Assembly (NCBI GenBank): GCA_041398905.1
Contig: JAWKTV010000002.1
Span: 186,001 to 250,000, forward strand
Length of the DNA stretch: 64,000 nucleotides
Reading direction: 5' to 3'
Source of the DNA: JAWKTV01 sp041398905
Lineage (GTDB): Bacteria > Planctomycetota > Planctomycetia > Planctomycetales > Planctomycetaceae
The notes under the pieces were generated by a model. The model saw only the letters and a program-made list of their open reading frames with translations, ran no database searches and was not told the origin of the DNA. The position numbers and the translations under genes are program-made. Below are positions 36,955 to 47,264 of this stretch, in pieces (the first letter of the stretch is position 1; each line of letters begins with the position of its first letter).

Positions 36955-38681
36955 CCCCGCTCCAGTGTCGTGCGTCCGAGGGCGTAGTCGAACTCGCTCA
37001 CGGCGGGGATCAGCATCGCGATGGACGCGAACCCGTAGGCGGCGATGATGACGGCGGCGACGCCGAGCGTGTTGCCCATCAGAAAGCCGAGGATCGAGTA
37101 GATCGTCGCGAACGGGAGCATCGTGGACGTGAGCAGAAGCGCCGGCGAAGGATTACGCGCCGCCAGCGACGCCATCAAGCCGATGGTTCCTCCGACCGCG
37201 AAGACGACGAACGCCGGCAGTTGCAGACTGTAATCGCCCCGCGCTTCCACCAGCAGCACGATGCAGACGAAGGTGCCAACGAACAGAAAGAAGACCGTCC
37301 CCAGGCTGTGCAAAATCGCCTTGCGGGAGTTCGTGTACGACAGCGCCCCGTGCAGGCCGAGCATCGCGCAGAAGCAGGCCAGCACGACCAGGCCGATGAA
37401 CAGATACAGGAAGTTTTCGACCGACAGCTCGCCGCGGGCCGCGAACCAGACGAGAAACGCCAGCGGGACCAGCAGCACCTCCTTGGAGTTGTAGAAGATG
37501 CCGGCGAGCTTGCCGAAAATGAACTCCTTGGCGGTGATGTCCGTCACCAGCAGTAGTTCCAGCGTCTGGCTGTCGCGCTCGGTGGTCAGGGCCGTCACCG
37601 CCTGCGCCGCGAGCAACAGCATTCCAACGACGATCAGCACGGCGAACGCCGCGCCGCTTCGTGCGAGCATACCCAGCACCAGCGGCGATGACGCGGGCTC
37701 CGTGACGACCCACAGGGCCAGGAGTGCGGCGATCAGCAGATAGGCCCCTTTGATGACAAGCATCTTGCGGCCATAGGCCCGCGTGATGATCTCCCGCCAG
37801 ACAACGGGATTCGACCAGACCGCGCGGTGCCGCGAGCGGGTTTCCCCCTCGGCCTTGGCCGCTGCCCGCACCTGCTCGAACACCGAACGGGAAGGATTCC
37901 AGACGCGGACCCGCGCAATGGTGTAGGTGATCAGCCCCGCCGCCAGCAGCCCGATCGCCAGCACTGGTTTCGCGGCGGAGATCGTTGGCGCGGCGACATC
38001 GGGCTGATGGGCGAGCGGGTTTAGCAGGTCGCCCAGCGCCCGATACGGATTCAGAAGGGCCAACAGCGAGGCCACCCCGCCGTCGCCACCGATGATCGCC
38101 ACGAGGAACTCGATGATCGCGATGAACAGCAGGGCACCGATGACCGTGACCGCGAGAGTCTGAAAGGTCTTGTCGCGCCAGTAGGCGACGAGCGTGCCCC
38201 AAGCTCCGGCCGCGAGCACCGACACGAGGCAGATCGCTTCGAGCCACAGCACCTGTGACATCGAGACGCCGCCCAGCAACCGCAGGAAGCAGAAGATCGG
38301 CAGCGACACGAGAATCAGTGTGAAGACCGGCAGCAGACTGCCCAGCAGCTTGCCGACCACCAGCTCATGGCTTCGCAGGTCGGTCATCAGCAGCAGGATG
38401 AGGGTACGCTTGTCCTTCTCCTGCGCGACGGTGTTGGCGGAGAAGAGCAGCGCTCCCGCAATCACCAGCGAAAGCTGCACGGCGGCGAACAGCCCGAAGA
38501 CGTAGCTGCCGAACTGCGCGACATCGCCGATGTTCCGAATCTGCTGGAAGCCGAAAGTCGTCTGACCGGCGGTATAGAGCAAGATCGCGAACGCGGCGAC
38601 ATAGCCGGACCGCATCAGAAAGTGCTGCCACTGCCGGGGCGTGGTCAGCACATCACGAGTCAACAGCGGTCCAGCGAACAA
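36951..38681 (-). CDS. ABC-2 type transporter permease, double-length
   Basis: 576 aa with about 11-12 membrane segments in two halves. Each half carries the ABC-2 hallmark in which a helix pair is followed by an amphipathic segment: EKDKRTLILLLMTDLRSHELVVGKLLG and ERDSQTLELLLVTDITAKEFIFGKLAG (each shown in part). The two halves look like an internal duplication. No ATP-binding subunit is in the window. The linked CNNM-like gene overlaps it by four bases. Confidence 0.85.
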   Translation of the reverse strand: MFAGPLLTRDVLTTPRQWQHFLMRSGYVAAFAILLYTAGQTTFGFQQIRNIGDVAQFGSYVFGLFAAVQLSLVIAGALLFSANTVAQEKDKRTLILLLMTDLRSHELVVGKLLGSLLPVFTLILVSLPIFCFLRLLGGVSMSQVLWLEAICLVSVLAAGAWGTLVAYWRDKTFQTLAVTVIGALLFIAIIEFLVAIIGGDGGVASLLALLNPYRALGDLLNPLAHQPDVAAPTISAAKPVLAIGLLAAGLITYTIARVRVWNPSRSVFEQVRAAAKAEGETRSRHRAVWSNPVVWREIITRAYGRKMLVIKGAYLLIAALLALWVVTEPASSPLVLGMLARSGAAFAVLIVVGMLLLAAQAVTALTTERDSQTLELLLVTDITAKEFIFGKLAGIFYNSKEVLLVPLAFLVWFAARGELSVENFLYLFIGLVVLACFCAMLGLHGALSYTNSRKAILHSLGTVFFLFVGTFVCIVLLVEARGDYSLQLPAFVVFAVGGTIGLMASLAARNPSPALLLTSTMLPFATIYSILGFLMGNTLGVAAVIIAAYGFASIAMLIPAVSEFDYALGRTTLERG

Positions 38682-39310
38682 CGGTCAGCCTCGATCGATC
38701 AACAGGCACGGAGAATAGAGGCACGAGGTGCGAGAGTGTAGCCGACACTTCATCACGATTCGATTCCGCCGACTTCGGGTCGGGGCTTCGATAACGTGGC
38801 CCCAGCCGCGTCGACCCTCGCGCCGCGGGCCGTTCGCTTCGACTCGTCGCATCCGGCGGCGATGCCCGTGTCCGACGAGTCCGCAGTTCGCCACCCCTGC
38901 CCCGCAAACCATCGAGACTGACTGGCCGCTGCGATTGGCCCCTGTTGTGACACCCCGCCACGCAGTGTGGCCGAGGAAGTGACACCCATCTGATTCCGTC
39001 GACCGGCAAGTGTCGCCGGTTTTGCTATTGACACGTCGGAAAACTTACATGGCGGTTCCCCGGTGAGATTGTCATTTCTACTTGGAACAGAGCCAGGATT
39101 GAGTCAACCCCCATTTGGTATTTTTTTATCACCTTTGGCAGAAACACCTTGCGACATTCCAACGATGAATTCCAAGAGATCTGGCACGGGCCATGCATAC
39201 TTGTTTTCGCATGAAGGCCAGCGGATGTCAAAGTGATTCATCTACGAAAACTTGACACCCCAGACGCCTGACCGACCTTTCCGATTGTTCCCAAGATGAG
39301 GAGAAATGCC
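38682..39310. promoter_or_regulatory. Long intergenic region upstream of csrA, AT-rich at its end
   Basis: 629 bases with no credible gene on either strand. From about 39040 to 39270 the base composition turns AT-rich compared with the rest of the window (for example TATTTTTTTATC at 39119-39130). TTGACA occurs at about 39028 and again near 39252 but no convincing -10 box was found for either. This is the likely csrA promoter region. Confidence 0.45.
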
Positions 39311-39533
39311 ATGTTGGTTCTGACTCGCAAGATGGATGAGATGATTCAGATCGGTGACTCGATTGTCATCAAGGTGATTTCCACCGGTCGAGGCAAAGTG
39401 AAGCTCGGGATTGACGCCCCCAAGGACGTTCGCGTGCTGCGGGGAGTTCAGCCAGCTGGCACAGGCGTTTGCCAAACCGGCCAGCAGCGGCAGCAAGGTT
39501 GAGATCGAGATCCACCACGCCGTCGCCAACTAA
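39311..39533 (+). CDS. csrA: Carbon storage regulator CsrA, one frameshift
   Basis: CsrA binds GGA motifs in mRNA leaders and controls translation. MLVLTRKMDEMIQIGDSIVI and GKVKLGIDAPKDVRVLR are the conserved N-terminal strands. After VRVLR the frame must change inside GGGG (near 39438-39441): removing one G gives EFSQLAQAFAKPASSGSKVEIEIHHAVAN and a stop at 39533. The repaired protein has about 73 aa. An AGGAG at 39299-39303 lies seven bases before the ATG. An earlier ATG (39296) exists but lacks spacing to a ribosome-binding site. Confidence 0.88.
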
Positions 39534-39614
39534 ACCACCGACTAACCAGTCGCATTTTTGAACCGTAACTGTTTGACCTGAAAACCAAGTCACGATTTTG
39601 GCAAAGGACACAAA

Positions 39615-41675
39615 ATGAAGACTTCATCCAATCGCAAGATGACGAAAACCCTGGGAATCGCGGCCGCCCTGCTGGTCGGCCTCACCATCCCAACCGTGAA
39701 TGCCGCAGAAAAGGCGGCCGTCAAGACCGCCGTTCGTCCCGCCAGCGAGGCGACCGCGAACTACGGCTACCCCGACTACTCGCAGCCGACGCAGTTCGGC
39801 AACCAGTTCGGCACCACGCCGACCAGCATTCCGAATCAGCGGCCTTTCACTGACTACAGCCAGCCGAATGAGCAATACGTCCTGCCGAGCGACTTCAATG
39901 CCGGCTGGACTGGTCAGCAGTCCAACGGACAGTGGGGGAACGTCCTGCCCAGCGGCAACATGCCGGTGAACAACTGGAGCGGTGACTACCTGACCCGCTA
40001 CCCGCAGCAGACCGCGCCGGCCAGCTCGAACCCGGGCTCGAGCTGGCCGGGCTACACCCAGCCGCAAGGTCAGACCTTCCCCGGCTGGAACAGCACGCCG
40101 TCGTACAACCCGACGCCGAGCTACCAGGCCCCGGTCTACAACCAGCCGACCAACGTTTACCCGACCAACACCTACCCGGTGCCGACGAACGTCGACCCGC
40201 GTTACCAGCCGACTCCGGCCCTCCCGGTGCAACCGGTGCCAGCGCAGGTCAACGAAGTCGATCTCATCTCGAGGAAGATCACTGCCCGCTATCAGAACCC
40301 CGAGATGCTCGGCTTCCTGCAGCGGATGAGTGTGAATCATGCGATGAACCTGTACGTCGAGACCTCGAAGCTGATCGACAGCCGGCATGTCAGCCCGGTG
40401 TCGTACGAAGCCCGCACCCGTCGGGCGATGGAAGGACTGGGCTATGCCCTGGAGAACTCAGCGTTCCTGCAGGCGGCCGGCGGTCGAGCCGACGCCAACC
40501 AGGTCCGGGCGCTTCAACAGGAACTTCGTCAACTTGCGGAAACCAACGCTCCCCGTTCGGCCAACGAAGCGATCGGTCTGATGCAGTTCGCCGCGGACCT
40601 CGCCAACCAGCGGCTCGGTGTGCGGCGGGAAGCGGTGGCCCTGGAGTTCTTCAACAGCAGCCTTGATTCACTCGACAAGTACACGGCGTTTGTTCCCAAC
40701 AAGGCGGCCTATGGTGCGATCGAACAGGAAGAACTGCAGACCGCGGCCCTCGAAGAGCAGATCGTCGGTGTCGGTGTGGAACTGAAGACCCATGAACGCG
40801 GAGCGATCGTGCTCGGCACCGTCGAGAACAGCCCGGCACGTCGTGCTGGCCTGGTTCGCGGCGACGTGGTCACCGGAATCGATGGACGGAGCATCGCCGG
40901 ACTGAGCATCGCTCAGGCGGCCTCCTACATCAGCGGCCCGGCCGGCAGCACCGTCACCTTCCGCGTCGAACGGAATGGCCAGCAGTTCACTACCAGCCTG
41001 CGTCGTGAAAGCATCTATGTCAGCAGCGTGGCGGGAGCCCAGATGCTCAACGCCGAGACCGGTTACCTGCGACTGAAGCAGTTCTCCGAATCGTCGGCTG
41101 AGGACATGGAGAAGGCGATGTGGAATCTGTACCGAACGGGTATGCGGACTCTGGTCCTCGACCTGCGAGGGAACCCGGGTGGCCTGCTCACCGAGTCGAT
41201 TCAAGTCTCGAACCTGTTCATCCCCGCCGGCCGCATCGTGGCGACCAAGGGACGGACGGCCTCGGACGACTCGGACGAACGGGCGACCTTCGACAAGACC
41301 TGGCGACTGCCGCTGGTGGTGCTGGTCGATGAGAACAGTGCCTCGGCGAGCGAAATCTTCGCGGCCGCCATCCAGGAGAATCGTCGTGGAGTGATCGTCG
41401 GTCGGAACAGCTACGGCAAAGGGACGGTGCAGACGCACTTCCCACTGCAAAGCGTCTCCGGCAGCCTGAAGCTCACCACCGCGAAGTTCTACAGCCCGGA
41501 TGGTCGTGAGATGGAAGGTGCCGGCGTCCGCCCGGACGTGCTGGTGCAGGCTCAAGTCGATGAAATCGTGACCGACAACCTGGGAGCGGATGTGGATGTG
41601 CGACAGGCGATGGATGTCATCAACCGTGGCCTGCCCGCTCAACTGACCGCAAACCTCGTCAACACGAACCGCTGA
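39615..41675 (+). CDS. S41-family C-terminal processing protease with Tyr/Pro/Gln-rich N-terminus
   Basis: 686 aa. Signal peptide to about residue 31, then ~175 residues of low complexity rich in Tyr, Pro, Gln, Asn and Thr. A helical region precedes the PDZ domain (GVGVELKTHERGAIVLGTV, residues ~375-455). The S41 protease domain holds the Ser-Lys dyad: Ser577 in SASASEIFAA and Lys602 in YGKGTVQ. Such proteases cut substrates at their C-termini in the periplasm. AAAGGA precedes the ATG at six bases. It follows csrA by 81 bases and ends before a strong terminator. Confidence 0.93.
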   Translation: MKTSSNRKMTKTLGIAAALLVGLTIPTVNAAEKAAVKTAVRPASEATANYGYPDYSQPTQFGNQFGTTPTSIPNQRPFTDYSQPNEQYVLPSDFNAGWTGQQSNGQWGNVLPSGNMPVNNWSGDYLTRYPQQTAPASSNPGSSWPGYTQPQGQTFPGWNSTPSYNPTPSYQAPVYNQPTNVYPTNTYPVPTNVDPRYQPTPALPVQPVPAQVNEVDLISRKITARYQNPEMLGFLQRMSVNHAMNLYVETSKLIDSRHVSPVSYEARTRRAMEGLGYALENSAFLQAAGGRADANQVRALQQELRQLAETNAPRSANEAIGLMQFAADLANQRLGVRREAVALEFFNSSLDSLDKYTAFVPNKAAYGAIEQEELQTAALEEQIVGVGVELKTHERGAIVLGTVENSPARRAGLVRGDVVTGIDGRSIAGLSIAQAASYISGPAGSTVTFRVERNGQQFTTSLRRESIYVSSVAGAQMLNAETGYLRLKQFSESSAEDMEKAMWNLYRTGMRTLVLDLRGNPGGLLTESIQVSNLFIPAGRIVATKGRTASDDSDERATFDKTWRLPLVVLVDENSASASEIFAAAIQENRRGVIVGRNSYGKGTVQTHFPLQSVSGSLKLTTAKFYSPDGREMEGAGVRPDVLVQAQVDEIVTDNLGADVDVRQAMDVINRGLPAQLTANLVNTNR

Positions 41676-41734
41676 AGAACGCCCGCTCAACAGACGAGCG
41701 TGAGTTACAACACCTGAAGATTGACACCCTGACC

Positions 41735-41776
41735 AACGCACCCGATCGTCATGAAGGCGATCGGGCGTTCTTGTTT
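41735..41776 (+). terminator. Rho-independent terminator after the S41 protease
   Basis: CCCGATCG (41741-41748) pairs with CGATCGGG (41758-41765); outer AACG/CGTT arms extend the stem past a two-base bulge. The tail reads CTTGTTT. Confidence 0.85.
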
Positions 41777-41959
41777 AATGGCCGGTCACAGAATCACAGT
41801 GGTTCCTCGGTTCAGCGAACGCGAAATCAAGACTCCGACGTCAACACACCCACGCTTACCGCGCCGCCCCGGCCTTGCCAACGCCGGGCATTGTGCCGAA
41901 ACTTCCTGACGCGAAACCAACACGCACGCGTTGCTCTCAACTCCACCAGGCCCGCTGAA

Positions 41960-43531
41960 ATGGATTTCAACGACTCGCTGGTCGGCCTCGTCGGGCTGTC
42001 GACGGCGATTCTGGGGCTGCGGCTCTCTCAATCCAAACCGGCACCGCGCGGCTGGCTCGCCGTTCTCGCCGTCCTCATCGCCGTGCTCGCGGTCGGCAGT
42101 TGGCTGCTGCCCGGCTACGTCGGCTATGTCGCATTGGCTGCCTGGGGCTGTCTCGTGCTGCTCCCCACGCTGGGACAACGGGTCGCCATTCGCTGGGCCA
42201 ACGCCGGTCGGCCACGTATGGCGCGGCACCTCGCCCGGCTGGTCACGCTCGCCCATCCCGCCGATGGCTGGAGCGACACCCGCGAGTTCGTCGAAACGCT
42301 GGTCGCCCTGCAGCAGGGCGATGCCGAACAGGCGAATCGCCTGCTCGCCGGGCTGCAAACCCGCGATACGCAGTTTGGACGCAGCGCGGTCGCGCTCGCC
42401 ATTCGTCAATCGGGAGAATGGGAACGCTTCCTTCGGGACATCGAGCGGTCGGGGCTGAAAAGACTGATCCTCGCCGACGGGAACATGCTCGATGTCTACC
42501 TGCAGGCACTGGGCGAGACCGGACAGATCCCGGCGATGCTCGCCGAGTATGGTCGTCGTCCCGGGCTGCATTCACACGCGACGGCGCAGCTCCGCATCGC
42601 GGCCCTCACCGGCGATGTCGAGACCACGCGCCGGCTGCTCAATGGCGGACTGAGTGAGTGGCCCGCTGATGTTCGCCGGTTCTGGATCGCCACCGCCCGG
42701 CAGGCGCGGGGCGACGACGCGGCCCTTGATGACTTCCACGAGTTGAGCCGGTCACACAACCTGCTGGTCAGCAACCTGTCGCGACGGCGAACCGAGCAAC
42801 CGCTCGCCGTCGTGCGTCCCGCGGACTTGTCGGCCGACGATCAGTTGCTGCTCGACCGGCTGCACCATGATGTTCGCCATGATGCCCGCTACGCGGTGCT
42901 CACGCGGAAGACCTCCGGCTGGCCGTGGGTCACGCTGCTGCTGACGCTCGCGATGATCGCCAACTTCCTCCGCGAGATTCCCGGCGGTGTCGAGAACTAT
43001 GGCAACCTGGTCGACAAGGGAGCGATCGTCATCGCCGACTTTCCGGACGACTGGCCCGAGTCCCGCTACGACGAGTGGTGGCGACCATTTTCAGCGGCAT
43101 TCGTCCATTTCGGCTGGGCGCACTTCCTGATGAACATCGTCGCGCTGTTGTACCTTGGTCGACAACTCGAACTGTCGTGGGGACACACGGGGATGCTCCT
43201 GTGCTTCTTCGTCGCCGTGTTCGTCAGCATGGCGGTCACTCCACGTTTTCTTCCGACGGAGGAGCACGACCTGCAACTGCTGGCCGGTGCCTCGGGGGGG
43301 ATCATGGGCCTCCTGGGCGGGCTGCTGGGACACCTGATCGCCGGCTGGCTCAGGCATCGCACGCCGGAGGTGCAACGACAGATGCTCCTCCTGCTGATGC
43401 TCGTCGTCCTGCAGACGACATTCGACTTCCTGCACCCCTACGTCAGCTACCATGCTCACCTGCTGGGGCTGGCGACCGGGCTGACGATCGGCTGCCTTTG
43501 GGGGGCCGCGGCGCGCACCGAGACCGCATGA
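41960..43531 (+). CDS. Rhomboid-family intramembrane serine protease
   Basis: I start it at ATG 41960 (MDFNDSLVGLVGLST); the longer frame from 41771 runs through the terminator. Residues 1-75 hold three hydrophobic helices, residues ~75-300 a soluble helical (TPR-like) domain, and the C-terminal part the rhomboid core: HFGWAHFLMN with the HxxxN-type motif, the catalytic GASGG with Ser445, and His498/His500 in YHAHLLGLATG. Both catalytic residues are present, so it should be active. 523 aa, in one frame. Confidence 0.92.
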   Translation: MDFNDSLVGLVGLSTAILGLRLSQSKPAPRGWLAVLAVLIAVLAVGSWLLPGYVGYVALAAWGCLVLLPTLGQRVAIRWANAGRPRMARHLARLVTLAHPADGWSDTREFVETLVALQQGDAEQANRLLAGLQTRDTQFGRSAVALAIRQSGEWERFLRDIERSGLKRLILADGNMLDVYLQALGETGQIPAMLAEYGRRPGLHSHATAQLRIAALTGDVETTRRLLNGGLSEWPADVRRFWIATARQARGDDAALDDFHELSRSHNLLVSNLSRRRTEQPLAVVRPADLSADDQLLLDRLHHDVRHDARYAVLTRKTSGWPWVTLLLTLAMIANFLREIPGGVENYGNLVDKGAIVIADFPDDWPESRYDEWWRPFSAAFVHFGWAHFLMNIVALLYLGRQLELSWGHTGMLLCFFVAVFVSMAVTPRFLPTEEHDLQLLAGASGGIMGLLGGLLGHLIAGWLRHRTPEVQRQMLLLLMLVVLQTTFDFLHPYVSYHAHLLGLATGLTIGCLWGAAARTETA

Positions 43532-43634
43532 CCCGGGCGATCAAGCGAACACCCTGCCCCGCCCCCTCGGCGACGGCGGCCGCAGTCACAGTCGCTGCGG
43601 CATCGCTATTGTGGAGCGAGTGGTGTGTGAGTCC

Positions 43635-43970
43635 TCAGTATCGCGGCACGGAGGGGTCGATCGTTTGTGACCACTCGTCGATGCCGCCGGACATGCTCGA
43701 GGTTTCCCCGAAGCCCCTGGCGGCGGAGCCAGTTGGCGACACGGAGTGCTGCGGCCGCCGTGATGACAGTAGACGACGATCCGCCGTGCCTTCTCGACTT
43801 CCAGCTCGCCGACGGCTCCTGCAGTTCGCTCATCGGCACGAGCCGGGGCCGATGCGATGCGGGCGGTGTCGAACTCGTCCTGCTCGCGACAGTCGAGGAG
43901 CACGAAGTCCGGCGCCGGTGTCGAGCAGTGACTTGACGTCGTTGCAGGAGACTTCGAGAGGCTGAGGCAT
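43635..43970 (-). pseudogene. Rhodanese-like domain protein, broken by about four frameshifts
   Basis: Reading the minus strand from ATG 43970 gives MPQPLEVSCNDVKSLLDTGA; after a shift FVLLDCREQDEFDTARIASA; after another ELEVEKARRIVVYCHHGGRS; then LRVANWLRRQG; and finally MSGGIDEWSQTIDPSVPRY and a stop at 43635. Put together this is a complete single rhodanese domain of about 110 aa with the active-site loop Cys-His-His-Gly-Gly-Arg-Ser. The shifts are all single bases, so assembly errors are more likely than decay. Confidence 0.82.
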
Positions 43971-44112
43971 GATGTGTCCGGCAAGTTGTGGGGGTGGTCT
44001 CGGGATCGGTGTGTCGAATGTGCAGGATAGTCGCCGTTCGCTCCGCGAACAGCGGTGCGATGCCGATCGTCCGGTCACCGTCGACAGGTGTTCAACTCGC
44101 ACTCCAGTGCCT

Positions 44113-45190
44113 TCAGCCCGGCGGTGTACTCCGCCTTAGTCGACGCACAAACCCGTCGAGATCGCGTGGCAGGTCGGCCTCGAACTCGACGGAGTCGCCG
44201 ATTTCGGGATGATCGAAGACGAGCCTGCGGGCATGCAGGGCGAGCCGGGGGGCCTCGCTCTGGTCGTCGATCGTCGTGCCGTCCGGTTGACGGTAGTACA
44301 GCGGGTCGCCACAAACGAGGTGCCCGCCGCTGGCGAGATGCAGGCGAATTTGGTGCGTGCGGCCGGTTTCGAGCCGGCAATCGATCAGCGAGTAGTCGCC
44401 GAGCCGTTCGCGGATGCGGACATGCGCGTCACGGCCGATTCACCTTCGGTCGCGGAGTCGGTGACTTCCGGCGTGCAGTCCGTCGCCACGATCACGAATG
44501 AGTCGCCGGTTGATGGTCCCCTCCGCCGGTTGACCATGCACGACGGCGAGGTAAGCCCGCTCGATGGAGTGGCTGGCGAACTGCTTGATCAGCAGTTGCT
44601 CCGCGTCGCGATGCCGGCGAAGACCATCACCCGCTGGTGTCGCGGTCGTGGAGACGGTGGACCGGGAAGAGTCGCGGCAGCGGATCACGGCGATCGCGCC
44701 GGCGATCCTGCCAGTGGGCGGCGCAATGCGGCGACCGGGTTTGCCGCCGCGCCACCTGGCGACGGCGGGCCTGAACCTGTTCCAGTCCCGCGGGCCGCTC
44801 TCCACCTCCTGCAGCAACTTCGGCAGGACTTCGTCCAGGGTCGGTTGCAGGTTGCGGCGAGCCTGCGGCCAGTTGCGTTCCTCGCGATGCCTGAGCGTCG
44901 TCATCAGCCAGTGCTTCACAACCACAACCACGGCGTCGTCCCACATACAACAACTCGACGTCCCTGGCCGTCGGCTGGGCGTGCGGGGGTGCTCGAAGAG
45001 ATGGACCACATCCCCGTCTTCACACGGCGACCTTCATCGAGGCACACGCTCCGTTGATCGACACGCGCCGACCGCTGAGCAGCTTCTTCGCGGCCGACCA
45101 CGACAGCTCGGGCCGCCATGTGCGCAAGCGCCTCGACGACGGTCTGCCCGTCTGCGCGGCGGTGACATGATTGACGACGCTGGACGACAT
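44113..45190 (-). pseudogene. RluA-family pseudouridine synthase, broken by several frameshifts
   Basis: ATG 45190 starts MSSSVVNHVTAAQTGRP. An S4 RNA-binding domain is visible (LSWSAAKKLLSGRRVSINGA, then CLDEGRRVKTG in another frame). Later fragments in alternating frames are VVHLFEHPRTP, LRHREERNWPQARRNLQPTL, the catalytic HRLxDRDTSG, RHRDAEQLLIKQFASHSIERA (shown in part) and, at the end, RLVFDHPEIGDSVEFEADLP with a stop at 44113. The order and content match a complete RluD-like enzyme of about 355 aa that modifies uridine in rRNA or tRNA. At least six single-base shifts separate the pieces. Confidence 0.82.
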
Positions 45191-45316
45191 GCCGACAGTC
45201 TATGGACCGGGCAGGGAGTTGTCAGTTGTCGTCCAGTCGACGCAGGTGGACCGCACCCGCAACACCGTTGCCGCGACGTGTAACGGCACTTGTGAGCACC
45301 CAACGAGCAGTTCGCG

Positions 45317-45851
45317 ATGAACAGTGACATGCCTTCGATCCCGAGGCCTCATCCGGTGCTGTTGAGTGACGAACGACTCTGGCTTCCGTGCCGCTGGAAC
45401 GCTTGAAGCGTTCAGGGCCGGGGGACAGCGGAGGAACAAGGTCGAGACGGCGGTGCGGTTGTCGCACGAGCCGACCGGCATCATCGCGGAAGCCCTGAGC
45501 CGCCGCAGCCCCGAAGCGAATCAGCGGGTGGCTCTGCGTCGATCATGAATCAAACTGGCGGTCGAAGTCCGGTCTCTGAGTCGATCCTCTCAATGCAACT
45601 CCCACCGCGCTCTGGCAGGAACGAACAGCGACTCGTCGCATCCAGGTCAACCTCGGACCATGCCGATCTCCCGGCACTGCTGACGCTTCTGAAAGCTGCT
45701 GGACGTGTTGGAGCGCTTGCGCATTGGGACACTCCGGCCGCCGCCAAGTTCCTCGGGGTCAGTCCGAGCCAGTTGTGCAGTTACTGAAGCAGAGCCGACG
45801 GCGTTCCTGCGATTGAACCGGTCGAGGCTTGGCAGGGCCGACATCCGCTGA
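45317..45851 (+). pseudogene. Peptide chain release factor-like GGQ protein, frameshifted
   Basis: ATG 45317 (or 45329, MPSIPRPHPVLLSDERL) opens a frame that ends early; the next frame reads LKRSGPGGQRRNKVETAV, the universal GGQ motif that triggers peptidyl-tRNA hydrolysis, followed by LSHEPTGIIAEALSRRS. After a stop in the same frame come IKLAVEVRSLSR and, in other frames, DTPAAAKFLGVSPSQL and finally EPTAFLRLNRSRLGRADIR with a stop at 45851. This matches the short class I release-factor-like family with an extra C-terminal helix-turn-helix-like part. Three or more indels break it. It ends 16 bases from the convergent sulfatase gene. Confidence 0.75.
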
Positions 45852-45867
45852 GCGAGCCCCTCCGATG

Positions 45868-47264
45868 TCAGGCCTCAGTTGGAAGCCGGCCGGGCTGTGG
45901 GCCGACGCTGCGGCTTCGGTCCGACGGCCAGACCCCTTCTTCCACCAGTCCGGTCCCTCGGCGAGGACCTGCATGGTCATAGTCGATCAGCCGCTGCTTC
46001 AACTCCGCGAACCTCGCTGGTTCCTGCTGGGAGAGTTCGTCGCCTCCTGCCAGTCGGTGGCAATGTTGTGCCAGCCGAAGCGGGTCAGGTCGTCGGAGCC
46101 GATGATCTTCTCCAGTCGCCCACGCGAATGCGCGGCGTGACCGGGCTGGGCAGGAGATGGTTCCGCCGCAGAGCGGCTCGGCCCGTTCGATCTCCTTGCC
46201 GGCAACAACGGGACAAGGCTCGCGCCGTCGATAGTGCGATCGTCCGGGAGAGGAATCTCGGTCACCGCGCAAATGGTGGTGAAGATGTCGGAACCGATGA
46301 CGGGCTGGCTGGATTCGCTGCCGGGCTGGACATGTCCCGGCCAGCGGATGAGGCCGGGGACGCGGATGCCCCCTTCGTGAGTGTGTCGCTTGCGGCCGCG
46401 CAGTCCCCCGGTCGAACCACGAGTCCGCTTCGACTGGCCGTCGCCTTCCGGACCGTTGTCGGAGGTGAAGAACACCAGCGTGTCGTCGGTCAACCGCATC
46501 GTGTCGAGCGCGGTCATCAGTTCGCCGAAGGCGTGGTCCATCTGCGTGACGTTCCCGTGGTGCTGGCGGAGGTCGGCGTCGTCGAGGTCGGCGTAGGGTT
46601 CCATGAACCTGGGCAGCGACTCGATCGGCAGGTGCGGCTCGTGCGTCCAGACGGTGAGGAAGAACGGCCGCGATTTGTCGTCGCGGCCGTCGAGCCAGCG
46701 GACCGCTTCCTCGACGACGATGCTCGAACTGGCCCCCGTCTGCTGTCCGATGGGCTCGCCATTGCGGACGAAGTTCGCAGGGTTGACGTGATTGGGAGCC
46801 GCGTTGTTCTGCGTCGCGAGCCAGTGGTCGTAGCCGTGGTCATCGGGCTGCGGCTGCTGGTCGCTGTTGAAGTGCCCGTTGAGATGCCACTTGCCGACAT
46901 GGCAGGTGTCGTAACCTCTCTGCTTCAGGAGTTCGGCGATGGTGATCTCGCTTTCGCGGAGGTGAAACGGGCTCCCTTCGGGAATCCAGCGCCAGACCCC
47001 GTTGCGGTACGGGGTGCGGCCCGTCAGGATCGCGGACCGCGATGGCGAGCAGACGGAACAGGCCGAGTAGCACTGGTGCAGACGCAGCCCTTGCTTCGCG
47101 AAGGCGTCGAGGTGGGGCGTCTGGATGCGGGGATGCCCCTGGCAGCCCAAGTCACCCCAGCCGAGGTCGTCGGTGAGGAACACGACAATGTTGGGAGTGT
47201 CAGCCGCGGCCGAGCGTGTCAGGAGTGCGACCATCGAAAGCACGAGAAAGAGAACGGTTCGCAT
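45868..47264 (-). CDS. Exported sulfatase (type I), C-terminal frameshifts
   Basis: Signal peptide (residues 1-21), then TPNIVVFLTDDLGWGDLGCQ with the calcium-binding Asp pair. Cys72 in CSPSR is the formylglycine precursor; RTPYRNGVWRW, HVGKWHLNGHF and FFTSDNGPEGDG are further family motifs. The frame is intact to about base 46230. In the last ~350 bases the protein alternates between frames: GKEIERAEPLCGGTIS, HSRGRLEKIIGSDDLTRF, LSQQEPARFAELKQRLIDYD and AEGPDWWKKG. I place the end at the stop at 45868. Repaired length is about 465 aa. Substrate unknown. Confidence 0.88.
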
